DNA from: CAVRJC01 sp963721435
GTDB taxonomy: Bacteria; Actinomycetota; Acidimicrobiia; IMCC26256; DASPTH01
Reading direction: 5' to 3'
NCBI GenBank assembly: GCA_963721435.1
Contig: CAVRJC010000005.1
Location: 124,001 to 188,000, forward strand
Length of the DNA: 64,000 nucleotides
Of this stretch, positions 17,870-25,960 are shown piece by piece. Every line of letters starts with the position of its first letter. Position 1 is the stretch's first letter. Made by a program: the position numbers and the translations under genes. The notes beneath the pieces are model-generated. The model saw only the letters and a list, made by a program, of their open reading frames with translations, ran no database searches and was not told the origin of the DNA.

Positions 17870-18949
17870 CTACTTGAGGTCCCAGACCCGCTCGGCGTTG
17901 CCGCAGACGATGAGCGCGCGCTCGTCGTCGGGGATGCCGGCGAACTCCTCCTCGACCAGCTTGCGGCTGTCCGGCCACGTGCACGCGGGGTGCGGGTAGT
18001 CGGTCGACCACATGATGTTCTCCACGCCCAGCTCGTAGCGCAGGTTGTGCACCGCGAACGGCTCGTGGATGAAGGTCGAGAACATGTTGCGCTTGTAGTA
18101 GAAGCTCGGCGCCTCCGGGATCTCGTTGAACGGGTAGTTGCGCTTGAGCTTCATCTCGTCCAAGTGGAAGAGCCACCACGGGACCCATCCGATGCCGGCC
18201 TCGACCCAGACGGTCTTGAGGTCGGGGAAGCGCTCGAACACGCCGCTCAGGATGAAGTTGCCGTACTGCACCGACGTGAACATGCCCGACATCGGCTGGA
18301 TGGTGCCCTGCATGAACTCGGGGCCCGGGTCTTCCTTGTAGTACGTGATCGGCGCGATGCCGATGTGGAAGCAGGCGGGAAGGCCGGTCTCCTGGATCGC
18401 TGCCCACAGCGGGTCGTACGACCGGTCGTAGTAGTCGGGGGCGCCGAGCTCGATCGGGTACACGGGCATCTGGAGCGACTTGCCGCCGAGGCTCGCGACC
18501 CGGTGCACCTCGTCGACCGCGATCGAGATGTCGTGGATCGGGATCTGGTACGACGCGATGAGACGCTTGGGGTCGACGGACGCGTAGTCGACCAGCGTGT
18601 CGTTGAATGCCTGCGTGGCCTCGCGCCAGCCGCTCTCGATGAGGTAGAGGTAGCGGAAGGCGCTGAACTCGCAGTAGCAGACCTCGACGTCGACGCCGTC
18701 CTGGTCCATGTCCTTGAGGCGCTCGACCGCGTTCCAGTTGCCCTCACGGCCGATTGCGTGACGCACGCCCTCGAAGGAGAAGGGCATCTGGTTCTGGCCG
18801 CGCCGGGTGGCGACTCCGCCGCCCACCTTCTCGACCGCGCGGTCGTAGTCGGCGTGGAACTTTGTCGCGAGGTGCGCCTTGACCGCGTCGTGCGTCACGG
18901 TCACGTGCGAGTCGGACGACACCAGGCGTTCGTGCGAGGCTTCCGCCAT
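17870..18949 (-). CDS. Amidohydrolase family 2, copy 2
   Basis: A 359-residue paralogue of the gene at 6584. It opens LVSSDSHVTVTHDAVKAHLA, then DGVDVEVCYCEFSAFRYLYL, IPIHDISIAVDEVHRVASLG, LPACFHIGIAP, FERFPDLKTVWVEAGIGWVP and ENIMWSTDYPHPACTWP. The ATG at 18949 is preceded by GGGGAG at the right distance; the longer upstream frame has no such site. The 5' untranslated region of about 60-80 nt holds short tandem TGATCGG-like repeats and a CCTGATCAGG palindrome. It diverges from the LLM gene at 19116. Likely a metal-dependent decarboxylase or hydrolase. Confidence 0.9.
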   Translation of the reverse strand: MAEASHERLVSSDSHVTVTHDAVKAHLATKFHADYDRAVEKVGGGVATRRGQNQMPFSFEGVRHAIGREGNWNAVERLKDMDQDGVDVEVCYCEFSAFRYLYLIESGWREATQAFNDTLVDYASVDPKRLIASYQIPIHDISIAVDEVHRVASLGGKSLQMPVYPIELGAPDYYDRSYDPLWAAIQETGLPACFHIGIAPITYYKEDPGPEFMQGTIQPMSGMFTSVQYGNFILSGVFERFPDLKTVWVEAGIGWVPWWLFHLDEMKLKRNYPFNEIPEAPSFYYKRNMFSTFIHEPFAVHNLRYELGVENIMWSTDYPHPACTWPDSRKLVEEEFAGIPDDERALIVCGNAERVWDLK

Positions 18950-19012
18950 GTCTGCTCCCCCGGGAGATCGGATTCCCTGATCAGGTGATCGGTGATCGGG
19001 TCCTGCAGGTCG

Positions 19013-19030
19013 GTATAGCAATCACCATAC
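19013..19030. promoter_or_regulatory. Candidate operator in divergent amidohydrolase/LLM region
   Basis: GTATAG-N6-CCATAC is an inverted repeat with five of six matching base pairs, centred between the divergent genes at 18949 and 19116. On the minus strand it overlaps TATGGT/TATACC, plausible -10 elements. The regulator is unknown. Confidence 0.4.
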
Positions 19031-19115
19031 TGGCAGACCGCCGACCCGGTTTCCAGCACGCCCCGGGTCGCGATCGGTAGCGTGCCCGCACACACTCTCC
19101 TGGGGGACCGTCACC

Positions 19116-20096
19116 GTGGCTTTCTTCATCCTGCGCTTCGACCTGCGTTCGCCGAGCTTCGGCGCCCCGCACGCCGACATCTACTCCGGCGCCCTCGACA
19201 TGTGCGAGTGGGCCGACAACCTCGAGGGCCACATGGTGCAGGTGCTGTTGCACGAGCACCACAACGCGGAGGACGGCTACTCGCCGTCGCCGATCGTGTT
19301 CGGCGCCGCGGTCGCCGGCCGCACCAAGAACGTCGGGATCAACATCGCCGCGATCATCCTGCCGTTGCACAACCCGATCCGCCTCGCCGAAGACCTCGCG
19401 GTGCTCGACCTCGTGAGCCAGGGCCGCGCCGGCTGGGTGTTCGCGGTGGGCTACCGCCGCGAGGAGTACGAGATGATGGGCGTCGACATCGACCGCCGCG
19501 GCGAGCTCATGGAGTCCGGCATCGAGACGCTGAAGCAGGCGTGGACCGGCGAGGAGTTCGAGTACAACGGCGTTCCGTCGCGCGTGCGCCCGCGCCCGTA
19601 CACGCAGCCGCGGCCACCGATCGTGCTCGGCGGCAACTCCAAGGCTGCGGCGCGTCGCGCCGCGCGCATCGCCGACGGGTTCATGCCCGGCAAGGCCGGC
19701 GTGATGGCGGTCTACCGGGAAGAGCTGATCAAGCAGGGCGGCGACCCCGGACCGGAGATGCCCGACCTCGAGGACACCACCCCGGTGATCGTCGGCGTGT
19801 CCGACGACCCCGACGCGCTCTGGGCGAAGATCGGCCGGCACTGCATGCACGAGATGAACACGTACGCGGCGTGGTTCCGTGACGGCGCGGGGGGTGCGGG
19901 CCCGTACTGGATCGTGAACGACATCGACGAGCTCCGCGAGAGCGGCGCGTACCTGGTGCTGACACCGGACGAGCTGGTCGATCACCTCCGGGCCTTCGGC
20001 TACATGATGTTGCACCCGTTGTGCGGCGGCATCCCGCCGGAGCTCGCGTGGGAGACGCTGCGCCTCATCGAGACGCGTGTGCTGCCGGCGCTGTGA
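19116..20096 (+). CDS. LLM class oxidoreductase
   Basis: A 326-residue luciferase-like protein starting MAFFILRFDLRSPSFGAPHA. Motifs: LLHEHHNAEDGYSPSP, IAAIILPLHNPIRLAEDLAVLDL, GWVFAVGYRREEYEMMGVD, and PPIVLGGNSKAAARRAARIADGF. GTG at 19116 follows GGGGGAC in a leader that begins near a TAGCGT -10 hexamer. Its last codons overlap the start of the methyltransferase gene. The cofactor (FMN or F420) is not decided by sequence alone. Confidence 0.88.
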   Translation: MAFFILRFDLRSPSFGAPHADIYSGALDMCEWADNLEGHMVQVLLHEHHNAEDGYSPSPIVFGAAVAGRTKNVGINIAAIILPLHNPIRLAEDLAVLDLVSQGRAGWVFAVGYRREEYEMMGVDIDRRGELMESGIETLKQAWTGEEFEYNGVPSRVRPRPYTQPRPPIVLGGNSKAAARRAARIADGFMPGKAGVMAVYREELIKQGGDPGPEMPDLEDTTPVIVGVSDDPDALWAKIGRHCMHEMNTYAAWFRDGAGGAGPYWIVNDIDELRESGAYLVLTPDELVDHLRAFGYMMLHPLCGGIPPELAWETLRLIETRVLPAL

Positions 20097-20880
20097 CCGG
20101 CAACGACACCTGGGATCCCGATCAGTACCACCAGTTCCGCGCCGAGCGGTCGGCGCCGTTCTTCGACCTGCTCGCACTGGTACAGCCGGTCGACGCGCCG
20201 CGCCTCGCCGACCTCGGTTGTGGTACCGGCGAGCTCACCGCCGACTGCGCACCGCTTGTTGCACGCGCGTGAGACGGTCGGGATCGATCGTTCCCCGGCG
20301 ATGTTGGAGCGCGCGGAGTCACTCGACGTCGACGGCCTGACGTTCGCTTTGGGCGACATCGCGACGTTCGCGCCGGCCGATCCGTTCGACGTGATCATCT
20401 CGAACGCCGCGCTGCACTGGGTCCCCGACCACGCGGCGGTGCTCACCCGATGGGCCGCCGCGCTCGACGGAGCACGGGCAGCTCGCGGTGCAGATGCCCA
20501 CGAACGCCGATCACGCGTCGCACCGCCTGTCGAGCGAAGTCGCGCGCGAGCGGCCGTTCCTCGATGCGTTGGACGGTGACCCGCCGCCCGACCCGGTGCT
20601 CGACGTCGCCAAACCCGAGCAGTACGCGGAGATGCTCGATGCCATCGGGTTCGCCGAGCAGCATGTGCGCCTGCAGGTGTACCCGCACCATCTCGAGTCC
20701 AGCGCCGACGTCGTCGAGTGGGTGAAGGGCACCAGCCTCACCCGGTTCAAGGAGCGGCTGTCGCCCGAGCTCTTCGACCAGTTCGTCGCCCGGTACCGCG
20801 AGCGGCTCGGGGGTGAGCTCGGCGACCAGCGTCCGTACCTCTACACGTTCAAGCGCATCCTGCTCTGGGCGCGGAAGTAG
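20093..20880 (+). pseudogene. Trans-aconitate 2-methyltransferase-like class I SAM methyltransferase, two frameshifts
   Basis: Three frames assemble into a roughly 260-residue methyltransferase. Part 1 has TWDPDQYHQF, a start typical of trans-aconitate methyltransferases, and the SAM motif LADLGCGTGEL. Part 2 continues RETVGIDRSPAML, DIATFAPADPFDVIISNAALHWV and LTRWAAALD. Part 3 continues QMPTNADHASH, with VVEWVKGTSLTRF near the C-terminus. Breaks lie near 20245 and 20469; removing one base at each restores the frame. All SAM-binding and family-specific blocks are present. GTG at 20093 overlaps the LLM stop. Methyl-ester formation on aconitate-like acids is the family reaction. Confidence 0.8.
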
Positions 20881-20907
20881 GCGCGGTCGGCCGCGCCGAT
20901 CGGCCGA

Positions 20908-21366
20908 TCAGATCCGGAGCGCCTTGACCGGTGCCATCACCGCAGACGGGTCGTCGCGCCACACCTCGGGTTGCACGTCGATGTAGAGCTCGAGCTCGTT
21001 GCCGTCGGGATCCTGGATGTAGAGCGAGTGCGTGACCGTGTGATCGGACGCGCCGACGACCGTGACGCCCTCCGCCTGCAGCTCGGCGAGCGCAGCCCGC
21101 AGCTCGTCGTCGGTCTCACCGACCTTCAGCCCGAGGTGGTAGAGGCCCACGCGGCGTCCGGCCGGGATCGGCGCGGCGTCGGCTCCGACCTCGATGAGCA
21201 GCAGCTCGTGGTGGGTGCGCCCCGATGTGGAGTTGAAGGCCACTGCCGGCATCCCGGGAGGACCGCCACCGATCTCCTCGAACCCCAGGACGTCGCCGTA
21301 GAAGTGCCGCGACTTCTCGAGGTCACGGACGTAGAGCACTGCGTGTCCGAGCTCTTTGACCTGCAT
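20908..21366 (-). CDS. VOC family protein (glyoxalase/catechol dioxygenase-like)
   Basis: A 152-residue single-domain VOC protein: ELGHAVLYVRDLEKSRHFYGDVLGF at the start with the metal-binding His, HHELLLIEVG, LYHLGLKVGETDDEL with the second His, and QDPDGNELELYIDV with the metal Glu. It resembles dioxygenase-like VOC proteins such as 2,3-dihydroxybiphenyl-type homologues. The ATG at 21366 follows CGGAGGC. It diverges from mca, with a perfect inverted repeat in the intergenic region. Confidence 0.87.
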   Translation of the reverse strand: MQVKELGHAVLYVRDLEKSRHFYGDVLGFEEIGGGPPGMPAVAFNSTSGRTHHELLLIEVGADAAPIPAGRRVGLYHLGLKVGETDDELRAALAELQAEGVTVVGASDHTVTHSLYIQDPDGNELELYIDVQPEVWRDDPSAVMAPVKALRI

Positions 21367-21423
21367 CGCTGCCTCCGCTGTCGTGGGCGACGACCATCTT
21401 GCACCGCGTTCGCCACCCACAAC

Positions 21424-21443
21424 ATAGTTGCTCGTGCAACTAT
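21424..21443. promoter_or_regulatory. Perfect inverted repeat, candidate MarR-type operator
   Basis: ATAGTTGC-TCGT-GCAACTAT, 8-bp perfect arms around 4 nt, between the divergent VOC and mca genes. The (T)AGTTGC-GCAACT(A) pattern resembles sites of MarR-family repressors. No such regulator is encoded nearby. Confidence 0.55.
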
Positions 21444-21497
21444 TCCGGGTACCGGGCCGGGCAGGGGCCGGTCGTCGGGAACGCGTACCTCGGCGGG

Positions 21498-21503
21498 TAC
21501 GCT
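21498..21503 (+). promoter_or_regulatory. Putative -10 hexamer TACGCT of mca, leaderless start
   Basis: The hexamer ends 8 nt before the mca ATG, with no ribosome binding site between; a leaderless mRNA is expected. Confidence 0.5.
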
Positions 21504-21511
21504 CGAAGCCC

Positions 21512-22408
21512 ATGGCTGAGGCAAGTTCAGCACGCCTGTGCGTGCTCTCGGTGCACGCGCATCCCGACGACGAAGCGTCGAAGGGCGCGGCCACGATCGC
21601 CCGCTATCACGCCGAGGGTGTCCACACCGTGCTCGTCACCTGCACCGGCGGTGAGGCGGGCGAGATCCTGAACCCCGACGCCGACACTGCCGAAGCGCAA
21701 TCGGATCTCGGTGCGGTGCGCATGCGGGAGCTCGAGGATGCCGTCCGCATCATCGGGTACGACTCGTTGCACCTGCTCGGCTACCGCGACTCCGGGATGC
21801 CCGACACCGACCACAACGCACACCCCGAGAATTTCGCCAACGCCGATCTCGAGGAAGCTGTGGGGCGGCTCGTGCGGATCGTGCGCGCCGAGCGGCCACA
21901 GGTGATGATCACCTACAGCAACGAGCAGGGCGGCTACTCACACCCCGACCACATCCGGGTGCACGAGATCAGCGTGCTCGCCTTCGAGCGCTCGGGCGAC
22001 CCCGGGTGGTATCCCGAGGCTGGTGATCCCTGGCCGGTCCTCAAGCTCTACTACTCGAGCGGTTTCTCCCGCGCGCGGGTGCAGGCGATGCACGACTGGT
22101 TCATCGCCAACGGCGAGGAGAGCCCCTACGCCGACTGGGTCGACCGCTGGCCCGACGACCACGTCGACACCACGACCACGCGCATCGACGTCGGCGGGTT
22201 CATGGACGTCGGGCGCGCGGCGCTCCTCGCGCACAAGACGCAGGTCGCGGCGGACGCGTTCTGGTTCAAGGTGCCGTTGGATGTCGCCCGCGACCTCCAC
22301 CCGTGGGAAGACTTCGTGCTCGCCCGCTCACTCCTGGAGCGCTCGACCGTCGACGGCGAATTCGAGACCGATCTGTTCGCGGGCGTTCGGGTGCCCAGCA
22401 CCTCGTGA
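21512..22408 (+). CDS. mca: Mycothiol S-conjugate amidase (PIG-L / LmbE family)
   Basis: A 298-residue PIG-L deacetylase-family protein matching mycothiol conjugate amidase. The zinc motif is VHAHPDDEASKG near residue 15, with a third ligand in SHPDHIRVHE; CTGGEAGEILNP, MRELEDAVRIIGYDSLHLLGYRDSGMP and HKTQVAADAFWFKVPL are typical of Mca rather than MshB. Mca cleaves mycothiol S-conjugates to mercapturic acids and glucosaminyl inositol in detoxification. Its presence indicates that the host makes mycothiol and supports assignment to Actinomycetota. It may be cotranscribed with the small ORF downstream. Confidence 0.92.
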   Translation: MAEASSARLCVLSVHAHPDDEASKGAATIARYHAEGVHTVLVTCTGGEAGEILNPDADTAEAQSDLGAVRMRELEDAVRIIGYDSLHLLGYRDSGMPDTDHNAHPENFANADLEEAVGRLVRIVRAERPQVMITYSNEQGGYSHPDHIRVHEISVLAFERSGDPGWYPEAGDPWPVLKLYYSSGFSRARVQAMHDWFIANGEESPYADWVDRWPDDHVDTTTTRIDVGGFMDVGRAALLAHKTQVAADAFWFKVPLDVARDLHPWEDFVLARSLLERSTVDGEFETDLFAGVRVPSTS

Positions 22409-22423
22409 GGAAATCCAAGAGCC

Positions 22424-22528
22424 ATGACTGACGACGCGCGCGGCGACGACCTCGAAGATCTCGACGCTGCGCGGTTCGGCGGCGGGCCCGCGAAGCCCGC
22501 GCCTCCTCGCGAGCCCGCGCCGACATGA
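22424..22528 (+). CDS. Small acidic/proline-rich ORF downstream of mca
   Basis: A 34-residue ORF beginning MTDDARGDDLEDLDAARFGG and ending in a Pro/Ala-rich tail. It starts 15 nt after mca with GAGGAAA upstream. Its stop abuts the inferred stop of the convergent LLM gene (TGA at 22526-22528 beside the complementary TCA at 22529-22531). That neat junction suggests the ORF is real. No domain or known function. Confidence 0.45.
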   Translation: MTDDARGDDLEDLDAARFGGGPAKPAPPREPAPT

Positions 22529-23675
22529 TCAGCCCTTCGCGGTGGAAGTGCGGGATGACGGCCTCGCCCCAGTGGCGGATCGTCTCCATGCAGGCCTCCT
22601 GCGGCACCGTGCCCATCTGGATCATGCACATGATCTCGTCGGCGCCGGCTTCCTGGAGCTGCTCCACGTAGGCGATCGCACGCTCGGCGGTGCCGTACGC
22701 GTGGTTGATGTTGAACGTGGCGGTGGTGTTGGCGTTCACCGGGATCTCGGCCTCGTGCAGACGTGCGACGAGCTCGCTCCTTGTCCTTCTGGATCCCCGC
22801 GATGTTGTCCTCGTTCTCGGTGTCCTCGTTCGGCTTCGGTCCGCCGCCGTACCAGTGCGCGATGGACTCGGCGAAGAATCGCTGGCCGCGTGCACCGACC
22901 CGCAGCGCTTCGTCGCCGTCGTCGAGCACGATGGTCGGGCACAGCGCGGAGATGTGGTCGTTGGTCACGGTCGACACGAAGCGATCGCCGGTGCGTGTCG
23001 CGATGGCGTCCTTGTAGATCTTCACGCAGCTCGGTGACCTCGTCGATGCCGGCGAAGCCGAGCACCAGCGCGCCGATGCCGTACTCGGCCGCGAGGGTGA
23101 CGGTGTCGCGCTTGGTGCACGCGCAGGTACAGGGGAGGGTGGGGCAGTTGCACCGGCCGCGGCAGGATCACGTGGTTGTCACGGTCGGGCGGTGCATCGA
23201 CGGTGAGGAGATCGCCGTGCCACTCGAAGTCGTCGCCCTGCCACATGGCGCCGATCATCCGGAGCGCCTCTTCGACCTCTTGGTAGGTGCGGTCGGGGTC
23301 GACGCCACAGAGCGACATCTCCTGGAGCGTCGCGCCCCGTGCCCGGCGCCGAGGTCGAGGCGCCCGCCCGACAACGTTGTCGAGCATCGCGGCGCGCTCC
23401 GCCGCGCGGACCGGGTGGTTGTAGTTGAACGGCATGCACACGACGCCGTGACCGATGCGGATGCGCGACGTGCGCGCGGCCACCCACGTGAGGAAGATCT
23501 CGGGCGCGCTCATGTGCGCGTACCAGCGCAGCGCATGGTGCTCGACGGCCCAGATGCGGTCGAAGCCCATCTCCTCCGCGTACACCGCCTGCTCGACGCA
23601 GTCCTGGAGCACCTGGCGCTCGTGCTCCGGCGTCGGGTGCGCCATCTGGGCTTCGAAGATCATCGAGAACTTCAT
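22529..23675 (-). pseudogene. LLM class flavin-dependent oxidoreductase, multiply frameshifted
   Basis: Minus-strand frames together spell a complete LLM of about 380 residues. It starts MKFSMIFEAQMAHPTPEHER, then RIWAVEHHALRWYAHMSAP, NHPVRAAERAAMLDN, SGGRLDLGAGHGA, TLQEMSLCGVDPDRTY, VILPRPVQLPHPPLYL, ACTKRDTVTLAAEYGIG, GFAGIDEVTELR, KDAIATRTGDRF, HEAEIPVNANTTATFN, and IPHFHREG before the stop. Apparent insertions lie near 23377 (+1), 23333 (+2), 23124 (+1), 23028 (+1), 22777 (+1) and possibly at the end (+1). The sense of the protein is fully kept, so assembly insertions or very recent decay are both possible. It diverges from PadR. Confidence 0.85.
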
Positions 23676-23695
23676 GCGCTTCCCCCCAACCGGCC

Positions 23696-23770
23696 TTCCG
23701 TTCAGGCACGGAGCCGTGGTTTCCGTTCAGGCACGCAGCCGTGTCTTCCGTTCAGGCACGGAGCCGACGA
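23696..23770. repeat. Three exact-period 25-bp tandem repeats between LLM and PadR
   Basis: Units at 23696-23720, 23721-23745 and 23746-23770 all start TTCCGTTCAGGCACG. The first contains the short inverted repeat CACGG-AG-CCGTG. The array sits just upstream of the LLM start codon on the minus strand, 40 bp from a palindromic PadR-like site. It may be a regulator array or a slippage product. Confidence 0.85.
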
Positions 23771-23810
23771 CGACGCGGCAACCTGAATCTCCGATCACTT
23801 CCGAATAGGA

Positions 23811-23831
23811 ACATACCGAGTTGCTCTATGT
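23811..23831. promoter_or_regulatory. Candidate PadR operator ACATA-N11-TATGT
   Basis: A perfect 5-bp inverted repeat, ACATA (23811-23815) and TATGT (23827-23831), 25 bp before the PadR start. PadR proteins typically bind ATGT/ACAT dyads of this kind, so autoregulation and control of the divergent LLM are plausible. Confidence 0.55.
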
Positions 23832-23843
23832 CAAGGAGCAGCG

Positions 23844-23849
23844 TACCCT
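23844..23849 (+). promoter_or_regulatory. Putative -10 hexamer TACCCT of the PadR operon
   Basis: The hexamer ends 6 nt before the GTG of the PadR gene and 12 nt after the ACATA-N11-TATGT dyad, so a bound repressor would block the promoter. The start appears leaderless. Confidence 0.45.
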
Positions 23850-23855
23850 CACCGT

Positions 23856-24422
23856 GTGAGTGGCGCACCCGACAGCCTCCCGATGACGGCGTACGCCCTG
23901 CTGGGCCTGCTGTCGTTCGACCGTGAGCTCTCGGGCTACGACCTCAAGAAGTGGGCCGACAGCAGCCTGCGGTTCTTCTACTGGAGCCCGGCGACCAGCC
24001 AGATCTACGCCGAGCTCAAGCGCCTGGAGAAGCTCGGCCTCGTCAGCGCCCGCGAGACGCCGCAGGACGAGCTACGGAACAAGCGCGTCTACCGCATCAC
24101 CGACGCGGGGCGTGACGTGCTCGCGGGCTGGGTGAACGACTCGCCGGTCGAGCCGCCGATGCTGAAGCATTCGGTGATGATGCGCGTGTGGCTCGGGCAC
24201 CTCGCGGGCGAGCAACGTCTGCGCGAAGTTGTCGAGCAGCACCGCGACTACTGCGACGCGATGCTCGCCGACGCGCAGCGGAGCGTCGAAGGAGCGCACG
24301 CCGACGAGCGCTGGGCGTACCCGCAGCTCGTCGTGAGGTGGGCGGAGTCGTACTTTCGGAACGAGCGCGACGCAGCCACCCGGTTGCTGGCGGAGCTCGA
24401 CGCACTGGGGGTGCAGGTGTGA
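23856..24422 (+). CDS. PadR family transcriptional regulator
   Basis: A 188-residue PadR-type winged-helix repressor: AYALLGLLSFDRELSGYDL at the start, SQIYAELKRLEKLGLVSAR as the wing helix, NKRVYRITDAGRDVL, then a C-terminal helical dimerisation region (LREVVEQHRDYCDAML). The GTG at 23856 is supported by the leaderless -10. Its stop overlaps the GTG of the following SDR. It probably controls the two SDRs and possibly the divergent LLM in response to a phenolic or other hydrophobic ligand; the ligand is inference from the family. Confidence 0.92.
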   Translation: MSGAPDSLPMTAYALLGLLSFDRELSGYDLKKWADSSLRFFYWSPATSQIYAELKRLEKLGLVSARETPQDELRNKRVYRITDAGRDVLAGWVNDSPVEPPMLKHSVMMRVWLGHLAGEQRLREVVEQHRDYCDAMLADAQRSVEGAHADERWAYPQLVVRWAESYFRNERDAATRLLAELDALGVQV

Positions 24423-25189
24423 GTGCCGAAAGTGATGAAGCGGGTCTGGAGCAGTTCCGGCTCGACGGGAAGGTCGCACTGATCACCGGCGCCGCGCGCG
24501 GGCAGGGCGAAGCGGAGGCGCGGCTGTTCACCGCCGCCGGCGCGCGGGTTGTCCTCACCGACGTGCTCGACGAGCTGGGCGAGGCCGCCGCTGCCGACAT
24601 CGGTGACGCCGCCCGGTTCGTGCACCACGACGTGCGCGACGAGGCGAGCTGGGCACAGGCCGTCGACGTCGCGACGGAGACGTTCGGACGCCTCGACGTG
24701 CTCGTGAACAACGCGGGCATTCTCGAGACCGACCGCATCGAGAACCAGACGCTCGAGGGCTTCGAGGCGATCGTGCGGGTGAACCTCTACGGGGTGTTCA
24801 ACGGCATGCGCGCGGCGATCGCACCGATGCGCGCGTCCGGTGGGGGCTCGATCGTCAACATCTCGTCGGCGGCCGGCCTCCGCGGCGTCCCGGGCTACGG
24901 CGCGTACGGCGCGACGAAGTGGGCGGTGCGCGGGATCACCAAGACTGCCGCGCTCGAGCTCGCGGCCGACCGGATCCGCGTGAATTCCGTGCACCCCGGC
25001 GCGGTCGACACCCCGATGGTGGCGGCGTCCAACCTGCAGCGCGGGGAGGGCGGGCTTCCTGGCGCTCCGTTGGGTCGCGTGGCCATCCCCGAGGACATCG
25101 CCAACCTCGTGCTCTTCCTCGCGTCGGACGCGTCGTCGTACATCACCGGCGCCGAATTCGCGATCGACGGTGGCGGGTTCATGGGATGA
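24419..25189 (+). CDS. SDR family oxidoreductase, first of a tandem pair
   Basis: A 256-residue classical SDR, TGAARGQGEAEARLF near residue 22, LTDV (NAD-type acid after beta-2), NNAG, NISSAAGLRG, YGATKWAVRG with Tyr-x3-Lys, and ITGAEFAIDGGGFM. It shares nearly all motifs with the next gene, showing tandem duplication. Resembles 3-alpha/20-beta-hydroxysteroid dehydrogenase-like and glucose-1-dehydrogenase-like SDRs. GTG at 24419 overlaps the PadR stop, and the stop overlaps the ATG of the second SDR. Confidence 0.92.
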   Translation: MSAESDEAGLEQFRLDGKVALITGAARGQGEAEARLFTAAGARVVLTDVLDELGEAAAADIGDAARFVHHDVRDEASWAQAVDVATETFGRLDVLVNNAGILETDRIENQTLEGFEAIVRVNLYGVFNGMRAAIAPMRASGGGSIVNISSAAGLRGVPGYGAYGATKWAVRGITKTAALELAADRIRVNSVHPGAVDTPMVAASNLQRGEGGLPGAPLGRVAIPEDIANLVLFLASDASSYITGAEFAIDGGGFMG

Positions 25190-25944
25190 GCGGGCTCGAC
25201 GATCTCCGGATGGACGGCAAGGTCGCCCTCGTCACCGGTGCGGCGCGCGGCCAGGGTGAAGCCGAGGCACGGCTGCTCGCGCGTGCCGGCGCGCGCGTCC
25301 TGGTGTCGGACGTGCTCGACGATCTGGGTGCGGCAGTCGCGGCCGACATCGGCGACGCTGCTCGCTACGCGGACCACGACGTGGGTGACGAAGCGAACTG
25401 GGCCGCTGCCGTCGGCCTTGCCATGAGCGAGTTCGGACGGCTCGACGTGCTGGTGAACAACGCGGGGATCCTGAAGACCGCGATGTTGGAGGAGCAGACG
25501 CTCGAGGAGTTCGAGGCGATCGTGCGGGTGAACCTCTACGGCGTCTTCAACGGCATGCGTGCCGTCATCGCGCCGATGCGCGTGGCGGGCGGCGGGTCGA
25601 TCATCAACACGTCGTCGGAAGCCGGCCTTGTCGGGCTGCCCCGCTACACCGCGTACGGCGCCACCAAGTGGGCGGTGCGGGGCCTCACGAAGACGGCAGC
25701 GCTCGAGCTCGGCCGCGACGGCATCCGCGTGAACTCGGTGCACCCCGGCATCGTCGACACGCCGATGCTGGTGGCGGAGGGCCTGCGCCTGGAGGGGAAC
25801 ATGGTGCCGATGGTGCGCCTCGGCCGCTACGGCGTCCCCGCCGACATCGCGAACCTCGTGTTGTTCCTCGCGTCGGACGCGTCGTCGTACATCACCGGTG
25901 CCGAGCTGCACATCAACGGCGGTGGGCTCGACACCGGGCGCTGA
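25186..25944 (+). CDS. SDR family oxidoreductase, second of a tandem pair
   Basis: A 252-residue SDR, TGAARGQGEAEARLLARAG, DHDVGDEANWAAAV, NNAGILKTAMLEEQT, NTSSEAGLVGLP, YGATKWAVRG and ITGAELHINGGGLD. Duplicate of the preceding gene. Differences concentrate in the substrate-loop region after the active site (GLRLEGNMVPMVRLGRYG versus SNLQRGEGGLPGAPLGRVA), so the copies may act on different substrates or stereoisomers. Last gene of the PadR operon. Confidence 0.92.
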   Translation: MSGLDDLRMDGKVALVTGAARGQGEAEARLLARAGARVLVSDVLDDLGAAVAADIGDAARYADHDVGDEANWAAAVGLAMSEFGRLDVLVNNAGILKTAMLEEQTLEEFEAIVRVNLYGVFNGMRAVIAPMRVAGGGSIINTSSEAGLVGLPRYTAYGATKWAVRGLTKTAALELGRDGIRVNSVHPGIVDTPMLVAEGLRLEGNMVPMVRLGRYGVPADIANLVLFLASDASSYITGAELHINGGGLDTGR

Positions 25945-25960
25945 GCTCGGCGTTCACGGA

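Noticed and set aside
23696..23770. CRISPR or transposon end
   Set aside because: Repeats are directly adjacent with no spacers, and no cas or transposase gene is present.
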